From contig NZ_CP027762.1 in NCBI RefSeq assembly GCF_003852315.1, positions 248,001 to 312,000 of the forward strand: a DNA stretch of 64,000 nt, in the 5' to 3' direction. Made by a program: the position numbers and the translations under genes. A model generated the notes under the pieces. It was not told where the DNA came from. It ran no database searches and worked only from the letters and a program-made list of their open reading frames with translations. This DNA comes from Pseudomonas sp. LBUM920 (GTDB taxonomy: Bacteria > Pseudomonadota > Gammaproteobacteria > Pseudomonadales > Pseudomonadaceae). This document shows, in pieces, positions 44,910-52,835 of the stretch (position 1 is the first letter of the stretch; each line of letters begins with the position of its first letter).

Positions 44910-47006
44910 CCTGATAGCACCGGGTCAATGTGGGAGGGGGGCTTGCCCCCGATGGCGGTGTCAGTCGCGTAACCCGTTGACTGACCCAGAGCTATCGGGG
45001 GCTTGCCCCCGATGGCGGTGTCAGTCACGTGACCCGTTGACTGACCCAGAGCTATCGGGGGCAAGCCCCCTCCCACATTTTATGTGCAGTGTGGCGAGAA
45101 CGGCACGTCCCCTAGAATCGTCGCGCGGTGCATCACTCGCCGTTGTGGCCGGTAGTCATCGACCGCTGAATAACTTGATAGCACCGGGTCAATGTGGGAG
45201 GGGGCTTGCCCCCGATGGCGGTGGCAGTCACGTGACCCGTTGACTGGCCCAGAGCTATCGGGGGCAAGCCCCCTCCCACATTTTATGTGCAGTGTGGCGA
45301 CTAGAACGGCACGTCCCCAAGAATCGTCGCGCGGTGCATCACTCGCCGTTGTGGCCGGTAGTGATCGACCGCTGAATAACTTGATAGCACCGGGCCAATG
45401 TGGGAGGGGGCTTGCCCCCGATGGCGGTGGCAGTCACGTAACCCGTTGACTGACCCAGAGCTATCGGGGGCAAGCCCCCTCCCACATTTTATGTGCAGTG
45501 TGGCGACTAGAACGGCACGTCCCCAAGAATCGTCGCGCGGTACATCACTCGCCGCTGCGGCCGGTAGTCATCGACCGCTGAATAACCTGATAGCACCGGG
45601 TCAATGTGGGAGGGGGCTTGCCCCGATGGCGGTGGCAGTCACGTGACCCGTTGACTGACCCAAAGCTATCGGGGGCAAGCCCCCTCCCACATGTTATGTG
45701 CAGTGTGGCGACTAGAACGGCACATCCCCAAGAATCGTCGCGCGGTACATCACTCGCCATTGTGGCCGGTAGTGATCGACCGCTGAATAACTTGATAGCA
45801 GCGGGTCAATGTGGGAGGGGGCTTGCCCCCGATGGCGGTGGCAGTCACGTGACCCGTTGACTGACCCAAAGCTATCGGGGGCAAGCCACCTCCCACATTT
45901 TATGTTCAGTGTGGCGACTAGAACGGCACGTCCCCAAGAATCGTCGCGCGGTACATCACTCGCCGTTGTGGCCGGTAGTGATCGACCGCTGAATAACCTG
46001 ATAGCACCGGGTCAATGTGGGAGGGGGCTTGCCCCCGATGGCGGTGGCAGTCACGTGACCCGTTGACTGCCCCAGAGCTATCGGGGGCAAGCCCCCTCCC
46101 ACATTTTATGTGCAGTGTGGCGACCAGAACGGCACATCCCCAAGAATTGTCGCGCGGTACATCACTCGCCGTTGTGGCCGGTAGTCATCTACCCCTGAAT
46201 AACCTGATAGCACCGGGTCGATGTGGGAGGGGGCTTGCCCCCGATGGCGGTGTCAGTCACGTGACCCGTTGACTGACCCAGAGCTATCGGGGGCAAGCCT
46301 CCTCCCACATTTATGTGAAGTGTGGCGACTAGAACGGCACGTCCCCAAGAATCGTCGCGCGGTGCATCAGTCGCCGCTGTGGCCGGTAGTCACCGACCGC
46401 TGAATAACCTGATAGCACCGGGTCAATGTGGGAGGGGGCTTGCCCCCGATGGCGGTGGCAGTCACGTGACCCGTTGACTGACCCAGAGCTATCGGGGGCA
46501 AGCCCCCTTCCACATTTTATGTGCAGTGTGGCGACTAGAACGGCACGTCCCCAAGAATCGTCGCGCGGTGCATCAGTCGCCGCTGTGGCTGTAATGATTG
46601 ACCGCTGAATAATCTGATAGCACCGGGTCAATGTGGGAGGGGGCTTGCCCCCGATGGCGGTGTCAGTCACGTGACCCGTTGACTGACCCAGAGCTATCGG
46701 GGGCAAGCCTCCTCCCACATTTATGTGAAGTGTGGCGACTAGAACGGCACATCCCCAAGAGTCATCGCGCGGCACATCACTCGCCGTTGTGGCCGGTAGT
46801 CACCGACCGCTGAATAACCTGATAGCGCCGGGTCAATGTGGGAGGGGGCTTGCCCCCGATGGCGGTGTCAGTCACGTAACCCGTTGACTGACCCAGAGCT
46901 ATCGGGGGCAAGCCCCCTCCCACATTTTATGTGCAGTGTGGCGACTAGAACGGCACATCCCCAAGAATCGTCGCGCGGTGCATCACTCGCCGTTGTGGCC
47001 GGTAGT
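44893..47006. repeat. tandem array, 10 copies of a 206-bp unit made of a REPIN and both flanking gene tails
   Basis: Unit starts: 44893, 45157, 45363, 45569, 45774, 45980, 46186, 46391, 46596 and 46801. Length is 205-206 bp except the first (264 bp, an internal 58-bp REP duplication). Each unit begins with the 3' end of mgrA (CATCGACCGCTGAATAACCT). It continues through a facing REP pair of the GGGGCTTGCCCCCGAT family and ends with the last ~23 codons of tauD in reverse. The same 10-mer, CATCGACCGC, stands in mgrA (44893) and in tauD (47007) and marks the unit joints. The chains of ~85-codon ORFs here are repeat artefacts. Confidence 0.97.
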
Positions 47007-47781
47007 CATCGACCGCGTAATGCTGGGTCACGCGGTTGTCCCAGAACGCTACGTCGTTCTCCTGCCAGCGCCAGCGGATGGTGAACTCTGGCCGTGTCGC
47101 ATGAGCAAACAACAGCTTGAGAATGGCTTCGCTTTCAGCCGGCTCCAGCTCATTGATCCTGGTGGTAAACCCATCGCTGACAAACAGCGACTTGCGCTCA
47201 CTCACCGGGTGCGTGCGCACTACCGGGTGCGACAGCGGCGGGTTTTTCTTGCGGGTTTCTTCCCAGCGCGCCAGGTCTTCGGCGGTGTTGCCAAAGCGCT
47301 CCAGCGGGAAGGACTTGGTGAAGTCATGAGTCGCCGTCAGGCCATCGAGCAGGCGCTTGAATGGCTCAGACAGCGCTTCATACGCCGCAATGCCACTGGC
47401 CCACAACGTGTCGCCACCAAACGCCGGCAGCAGCTTGGCGCTGAGCACCGCGCCGAGGGCCGGAGTGGGCAGGAAGGTCACGTCGGTGTGCCACACGGCG
47501 TTGTCACGCACGTCGGTCACGGCGGTATCCAGGATCAGCACTTCGGGCTGCTCCGGCACGTTGGGGTAAATCGGGTGAATGTGCAGGTCGCCAAAATTTG
47601 CCGCGAACCGCGCCTGTTGCTGCGGGGTAACGGCTTGGCCACGGAAAAACAGCACCGAGTGGGTGAGCAACGCCTGCTCAATGGCGTCGCGCTGTTCCAG
47701 GTTCAGCGGCTGGGTGATATCGACGCCACTGATCTGGGCGCCCAGGGCGGTGCTTAAAGGCGTAACGGTCAGGCTGCTCAT
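46945..47781 (-). CDS. tauD: taurine dioxygenase
   Basis: 278 residues from the ATG at 47781 (GAGAAGAGC upstream). It is an Fe(II)/2-oxoglutarate enzyme releasing sulfite from taurine. Iron ligands are H98 and D100 in VWHTDVTF and H254 in TQHYAVDDY, with 2-oxoglutarate arginines at 265-269. It is the last gene of tauABCD. The final 23 codons, including the arginine site, lie in the last unit of the 206-bp array, so nine further copies of this tail sit downstream. A read-through start at 47823 is unlikely. Confidence 0.93.
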   Translation of the reverse strand: MSSLTVTPLSTALGAQISGVDITQPLNLEQRDAIEQALLTHSVLFFRGQAVTPQQQARFAANFGDLHIHPIYPNVPEQPEVLILDTAVTDVRDNAVWHTDVTFLPTPALGAVLSAKLLPAFGGDTLWASGIAAYEALSEPFKRLLDGLTATHDFTKSFPLERFGNTAEDLARWEETRKKNPPLSHPVVRTHPVSERKSLFVSDGFTTRINELEPAESEAILKLLFAHATRPEFTIRWRWQENDVAFWDNRVTQHYAVDDYRPQRRVMHRATILGDVPF

Positions 47782-47792
47782 GCTCTTCTCAC

Positions 47793-48629
47793 TCAATGTG
47801 CCTGGCCATGCCAGGGCACCCATTTACGCTGCAGGGCACGCAGGCCCATTTCCATGGCGAAAGCGATCAGGGCGATCACCAGAATCCCCAGCACCACCAC
47901 ATCGGTGACCAGGAACTGCGCCGCCGACTGCACCATAAAACCCAGGCCGCTGGTGGCGGCGATCAACTCGGCCGCAACCAAGGTCGACCAGCCTACGCCC
48001 AGGCCGATGCGCACACCGGTGAGGATGTCGGGCAGGGCGCTGGGCAGGATCACGTGGCGAATCAATTGGGCACGGGTGGCGCCCAACGATTGCGCGGCCC
48101 GCAGCTTGGCCGGGTCGACGGTGCGCACGCCGGTGGCAGTGGCGATGGCGATAGGCGCGAAGATCGCGAGATAAATCAGCAGCACCTTGGACAGCTCGCC
48201 GATGCCGCACCAGATCACGATCAGTGGCAGATAAGCCAGCGGTGGAATCGGCCGGTAGAACTCAATCAGCGGGTCGAGAATGCCGCGCGCGATACGGTTG
48301 GCACCGATGGCAATGCCCACCGGCACGGCGGTCAGCACCGCAAAACCCAGACCCAGGCCAATGCGCTGCAGGCTCGCGCCCAAGTGCTGCCACAAGGTGG
48401 AATCCATGTAGCCGGTGGTCGCCAGCAGCCAGCCTTTTTGCAGCACGGCGGACGGTGGCGGCAGGAACAGCGGTTCGATCAAACCGGTGGCAGTCACCGC
48501 CCACCAGAGTGCCAACAAGGCAACCAAAGTGAGCACGCTGATCCAGCGTGTGCTCAGGCTGCGACGCACTGGAATAACGGCGTGAGCCACCGGCTTGGCG
48601 GCGGTGGCGGGGAGTTCGTAACTGCTCAT
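47793..48629 (-). CDS. tauC: taurine ABC transporter permease
   Basis: 278 residues with six membrane helices. The coupling loop KLRAAQSLGATRAQLIRHVI is that of the SsuC/TauC group. It overlaps tauB by 4 nt and precedes tauD by 11 bp. Confidence 0.92.
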   Translation of the reverse strand: MSSYELPATAAKPVAHAVIPVRRSLSTRWISVLTLVALLALWWAVTATGLIEPLFLPPPSAVLQKGWLLATTGYMDSTLWQHLGASLQRIGLGLGFAVLTAVPVGIAIGANRIARGILDPLIEFYRPIPPLAYLPLIVIWCGIGELSKVLLIYLAIFAPIAIATATGVRTVDPAKLRAAQSLGATRAQLIRHVILPSALPDILTGVRIGLGVGWSTLVAAELIAATSGLGFMVQSAAQFLVTDVVVLGILVIALIAFAMEMGLRALQRKWVPWHGQAH

Positions 48630-49405
48630 GCGGACACCTGCCGTTGCGAGAACACTTTGCCCAGCACGTGCTCGCGGGTTTCGATAAAGCGCGGGTCGGA
48701 CTTGATCGCGCGCGCCGATTCACCGGCGGCGTAGCGCTGGCCGAAGTCCAGGTGCAGGCGCTCGACGATCTGGCCTGGGTTGGGCGCCAACAGGATCAAA
48801 TCGGTGGCGAGGAACACCGCCTCTTCGATGTCATGGGTGATCAGGAACACCGGCTTGGCCGTGCGCCGCCAGACTTGCAGCAGCAACTCCTGCATCTGTT
48901 CGCGGGTGAAGGCATCGAGGGCGCCAAAGGGTTCGTCCATCAGCAGCACACGCGGGTCGGCCGCCAGCGCGCGGGCCAGGCCCACGCGCTGTTTCTGGCC
49001 GCCGGAGAGTTGCCAGATACGGCGCCTGTCGAAGCCGGCGAGGTCGACCAGCGCAAGCATTTCCCGGGCGCGTACTTCGCGTTGTGCCTTGGGCACGCCA
49101 GCCAGTTCGAGGCCGAAGCCGACGTTGGCCAGCACGTCCTGCCAGGGCAGCAGGGCGTCGTCCTGGAACACTACGCCGCGCTCGGCGCTGGGGCCTTTGA
49201 CCGGCACGCCATCGAGGGTGATGCGCCCGGCAGAGGGTTCGACGAAACCGGCAATCAGGTTCAACAGCGAGGTCTTGCCACTGCCGGACGGGCCGAGAGC
49301 TACCAGCAATTGCTGGGGCCCAAGGTCCAGTGAAATATCCGACAGTACCGGTTCTGTGGCGCCTGGGTACTGTGCGCTGATGCGCTCCAGTTGTAGCAAG
49401 GCCAT
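48626..49405 (-). CDS. tauB: taurine ABC transporter ATPase
   Basis: 259 residues. Walker A GPSGSGKTS, signature LSGGQKQR, Walker B VLLMDEPFGALD, switch ITHDI. The C-terminus is typical of TauB/SsuB. It is positioned between tauA and tauC. Confidence 0.92.
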   Translation of the reverse strand: MALLQLERISAQYPGATEPVLSDISLDLGPQQLLVALGPSGSGKTSLLNLIAGFVEPSAGRITLDGVPVKGPSAERGVVFQDDALLPWQDVLANVGFGLELAGVPKAQREVRAREMLALVDLAGFDRRRIWQLSGGQKQRVGLARALAADPRVLLMDEPFGALDAFTREQMQELLLQVWRRTAKPVFLITHDIEEAVFLATDLILLAPNPGQIVERLHLDFGQRYAAGESARAIKSDPRFIETREHVLGKVFSQRQVSA

Positions 49406-49423
49406 CGCAATGAACTCCTTGAA

Positions 49424-50401
49424 TCAGTTAGTGATGAACTTGGCGCTGACGTAAGGGGCGTAGTCCGGCAGCACGGCGTCGACCTTGCCTTGCTCCTTGA
49501 GAAACGCGGCGGTGTCGGTCACAGCCTTGGTGGTCGGGGCGCCCAGCAGGGTCACCTGATCAGCGGCCAGCGGGTAGACGTTACCTTGCAGCAGCAGCGG
49601 GATGTCACTGGCCTTGGCGCCGGAAAGCTTGACCAGCTTGTCGACGTTGCCTGTGTCGGCGAGCCACGCTTGTGGGTCTTTGCGGTACGCGGCGTAGGCG
49701 TCCAGCGTGACTTTGGCGAAGGCGGTGACGATTTCCGGGTGCTTCTCGGCGAAGTCTTTGCGCACGATCCACGCATCGAAGGTCGGCGCGCCGAACTTGG
49801 CCAGTTCGCCGGAGGTGATCAGCACCTTGCCGTTTTCCTTGGCCACGCCCAGGGCGGGGTCCCACACGTAGGTGGCGTCGATGTCACCGCGCTTCCAGGC
49901 GGCGATGATGGCCGGCGGCGCGAGGTTGAGGATGGTCACTTTCGAAGGGTCGATGTTCCAGTGCTTCAGCGCGGCCAACAGGCTGTAGTGGCCGGTGGAC
50001 ACGAACGGCACGGCGATCTTTTTGCCGATCAGGTCCTGCGGGCTGTTGATCCCTGAACCGTTGCGCGCCACCAAGGCTTCGGCGCCGCCGATCTGGGTGG
50101 CGACGAGGAAGGTTTCCACTGGGACTTTGCGGGTCACGGCAGCGGTCAGCGGGCTGGAACCGAGGTAGCCGATCTGCACGTCGCCGGAGGCGATGGCAGC
50201 GATGATGTCGGCGCCATTGTCGAATTTGCGCCAATCGATCTTGGCGTTAGTGGCTTTTTCGTACGCGCCGTCGGCCTGGGCGACTTTCGCCGGGTCCACG
50301 GTGGTTTGATAAGCGATGGTGACATCTGCCGCCTGGGCAAACAGGCTGGCACCGGCCAGGGACAATGCGGCCAAGAGGCGCAGAGGGGTAAGCAGTTTCA
50401 A
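49424..50401 (-). CDS. tauA: taurine-binding periplasmic protein
   Basis: 325 residues if started at the TTG at 50401, which has GAGGAG 7 nt upstream; the open frame extends 5 codons further through that ribosome-binding site. The signal peptide ends near AQA-AD. Motifs IGYLGSSPLTAAVTRKVPVE and DATYVWDPALG are typical of TauA. It is the first gene of tauABCD. The upstream 100 bp are AT-rich (AAATAAATAACGTTTTCGAA near 50469), a probable CysB-dependent promoter by family knowledge. Confidence 0.9.
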   Translation of the reverse strand: MKLLTPLRLLAALSLAGASLFAQAADVTIAYQTTVDPAKVAQADGAYEKATNAKIDWRKFDNGADIIAAIASGDVQIGYLGSSPLTAAVTRKVPVETFLVATQIGGAEALVARNGSGINSPQDLIGKKIAVPFVSTGHYSLLAALKHWNIDPSKVTILNLAPPAIIAAWKRGDIDATYVWDPALGVAKENGKVLITSGELAKFGAPTFDAWIVRKDFAEKHPEIVTAFAKVTLDAYAAYRKDPQAWLADTGNVDKLVKLSGAKASDIPLLLQGNVYPLAADQVTLLGAPTTKAVTDTAAFLKEQGKVDAVLPDYAPYVSAKFITN

Positions 50402-50542
50402 GGGGAAGCTCCTCAATCAGGCGGCCGAGGGTCGGCGTGTGAGGAGACTAAATGATCTAAGAACCCGAAAATAAATAACGTTTTCGAATTAGCTTATGTG
50501 AAGAAAGGTTGAAGCAAATCTTGAGCTTGATGAGGGCAAAAA

Positions 50543-50630
50543 TGTGGGAGGAGGCTTGCCCCCGATGGCGGTGGATCAGTCACTCATGGGTGACTGACAC
50601 TCTGCTATCGGGGGCAGTCCCTCTCCCACA
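50543..50630. repeat. REP doublet, GGCTTGCCCCCGAT family
   Basis: Facing units between tauA and gshA; the right arm has decayed (GGGGGCAGTCCCTCTCCCAC). Confidence 0.85.
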
Positions 50631-50653
50631 TTTCGAGCCGGGTTCGGCTTCAG

Positions 50654-52237
50654 TTAGTTACTGATTGCCAGGATGCTCGCCTGGTACGACCCGACGAACA
50701 CATCGAAGTCGCCGACCTCGTTTTGCTCCAGTTCCGCCTGTTGCGCCAGCGACGTGCGCGCCAGTTCTTCAAAGCGCGCCTGATCTTCGGCCGGCAGCGG
50801 CTCTTTACGGAAATGCTCGGCGTGCACCTCGCTCTGGTGCAGCGAGAACTGCGCAAAGCTCTCCTTGCGTTCGGCCATCGCCGCCAGCACTTGGGCCGAT
50901 GGCGTCAGGGATGGATCCTTGACCTTCGCCAGTTGAGCATCCAGCGCCTCGCTGTGCTCGGTCATGCCATGGCTCTGATCCAGCAACGCTGCCAACGGCG
51001 CAATGTGCTCCAGCAGCTCGGTGGCCCATTCCTTCATGTCCACAGGCTGGCCCTGACGCTGCAACTGCAGGCCCGGACGGCGGCCTTCCTTGACCACGCT
51101 GAGGAAGTTGGAGGTGGCATTGCCGCACTCGTTGTTGGCGAACAGTGGGCTGTCGTTCAGTGCGCAATACAGCAGGAATGCGTCGAGGAAGCGCGACTCC
51201 GGCAAGTCAATGCCCAAGGGCAGGAACGGGTTGATGTCCAGGCAACGCACTTCGATGTACTGGATGCCACGGGCCATCAGCGCCTGGATGGGGCGCTCGC
51301 CGGTGTAGGTCACGCGCTTGGGGCGAATGTTGGAGTAGTACTCGTTTTCGATCTGCAGGATGTTGGTGTTGAGCTGAACCCACTCACCGTCCTTATGGGT
51401 GCCAACTTCGACATAAGGCGCGTAGGGCGTTGCCACCGCTTCGCGCAGGCTGTCGGTGTAGCTGGCCAGGTCGTTGTAGCACGGCGTGAGGCCGGCCTGG
51501 GCGTTGCTCTGGTAACCCAGGTCGCTCATGCGCAAGCTGGTGGCGTACGGCAGGTACAGCGTGTCGGCGTCCAGCACTTCCAACTGGTGCGAGCGACCGC
51601 GCAGGAAACCTGCGTCCAGGGCCGGCGAGGCGCCGAACAGGTACATCAGCAGCCAGCTGTAGCGGCGGAAGTTACGGATCAATGCAATGTAGGCCGTGGA
51701 CTGGTAGTCGCGGTCGGTACCGACGAAACCTTCAGTCTCCTTGAGCAAGGGCCACAACTGCTCCGGCAGGGAAAAGTTGTAGTGAATGCCGGCGATGCAC
51801 TGCATGGTCTTGCCGTAACGCAGGGCCAGGCCCTTGCGGTAAACGTACTTGAGCTGACCGATATTGGAGGTGCCGTAGTAGGCAATCGGAATATCTTCCT
51901 CAGCCGGCAGCGGGCACGGCATCGAAGGGCTCCACAGGTACTCGTTGCCGAGTTTGCTGTAGGCAAAGCGATGGATCTTGTCCAGGCTGCTCAGGGTATC
52001 GGCCGGGTTGGGCAGGGCTGGGGTAATAAACTCCAGCAACGATTCCGAGTAGTCGGTGGTAATCAATTCGTTGGTCAACGCGGCGCCCAGGGCTTCGGGG
52101 TGCGGCGTTTGTGCCAGGCGACCCTCACCGGTGACGCGTAGGCATTCGCGCTCGATGCCGTGCAAGCACTGCTCTAGCAGGGAGAGGTGTTCGCGCTTGC
52201 CGAGCAAGGCCAGGCGGCGGTTGAGAAGTTCGCTCAA
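50654..52237 (-). CDS. gshA: glutamate-cysteine ligase
   Basis: 527 residues from the TTG at 52237, preceded by AAGGAA; an in-frame GTG 5 codons earlier lies inside that site. It makes gamma-glutamylcysteine, the first step to glutathione. The GshA type 1 family is recognised by GIERECLRV near residue 27 and by the central RYGKTMQCIAGIHYNFS and EVRCLDINPFLPLGI segments. It is minus strand, upstream of the REP pair. Confidence 0.93.
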   Translation of the reverse strand: MSELLNRRLALLGKREHLSLLEQCLHGIERECLRVTGEGRLAQTPHPEALGAALTNELITTDYSESLLEFITPALPNPADTLSSLDKIHRFAYSKLGNEYLWSPSMPCPLPAEEDIPIAYYGTSNIGQLKYVYRKGLALRYGKTMQCIAGIHYNFSLPEQLWPLLKETEGFVGTDRDYQSTAYIALIRNFRRYSWLLMYLFGASPALDAGFLRGRSHQLEVLDADTLYLPYATSLRMSDLGYQSNAQAGLTPCYNDLASYTDSLREAVATPYAPYVEVGTHKDGEWVQLNTNILQIENEYYSNIRPKRVTYTGERPIQALMARGIQYIEVRCLDINPFLPLGIDLPESRFLDAFLLYCALNDSPLFANNECGNATSNFLSVVKEGRRPGLQLQRQGQPVDMKEWATELLEHIAPLAALLDQSHGMTEHSEALDAQLAKVKDPSLTPSAQVLAAMAERKESFAQFSLHQSEVHAEHFRKEPLPAEDQARFEELARTSLAQQAELEQNEVGDFDVFVGSYQASILAISN

Positions 52238-52451
52238 GTTGGATTCCTTCACGCGTCAGTCGCCCCAATATGGGGGTGGGCAGGACGGTCTACAAGGGTG
52301 AAGTTAAAACTGGCGTTATCGCCTGGTTTTGAGTCGATTTGACCCGCTTTGAAAAAGCCTACTTCACTCCATGAATTGGGCTATAGCGCAGCAAGAAAAT
52401 TCCGACGCTGTTGTCGCAGCGCCGAAATTAACTCAAATCGAGGGCGGGGAG

Positions 52452-52835
52452 CTATAGGACAGCGAATGTGCCTTGTGCTTTTGCGACCAGTTTGTCGTCC
52501 TGATACACCTCCGCTTCGACCACCAATGTGCGCCGACCCGCGTGGATAACACGGCTGGTGCACAGCACGTCGCCATCGGACACGGCACGGATATAGTTGA
52601 TTTTGCACTCGATGGTCGCGCTCTGCTGGTCGAAACCATGGGAGCTGGAACAGGCCAGCCCCATGGTGATGTCCACCAGGCTGAAAATCGCCCCGCCGTG
52701 GAGCTTGCCTGCACGGTTGCGCAGCTGCGGCTCCAGGGTCAGGGCCACCTCGGCAACGCCCTCGTCCAGGCGTTGCAGGCGACAGCCGATCAGCTCGCTG
52801 AACGCGCTCTGGGTCGAACCGGCCGGGATTTGCAT
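52452..52835 (-). CDS. PaaI-family hotdog thioesterase
   Basis: 127 residues. The hotdog core carries HGGAIFSLVDITMGLACSS (catalytic region) and a strand ending RRTLVVEAEVYQ. It acts on an acyl-CoA of unknown identity. Its ATG shares bases with the tex stop (TGATG), so it is co-translated with tex. The 214-bp gap to gshA holds no gene. Confidence 0.88.
   Translation of the reverse strand: MQIPAGSTQSAFSELIGCRLQRLDEGVAEVALTLEPQLRNRAGKLHGGAIFSLVDITMGLACSSSHGFDQQSATIECKINYIRAVSDGDVLCTSRVIHAGRRTLVVEAEVYQDDKLVAKAQGTFAVL

Noticed and set aside
44827..47084. Series of ~80-85-codon ORFs with near-identical sequence
   Set aside because: They arise because the 206-bp unit repeats; the unit length is not a multiple of three, starts lie inside REP arms, and no ribosome-binding sites fit.
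50723..52141. 472-codon plus-strand ORF
   Set aside because: Antisense shadow of gshA.
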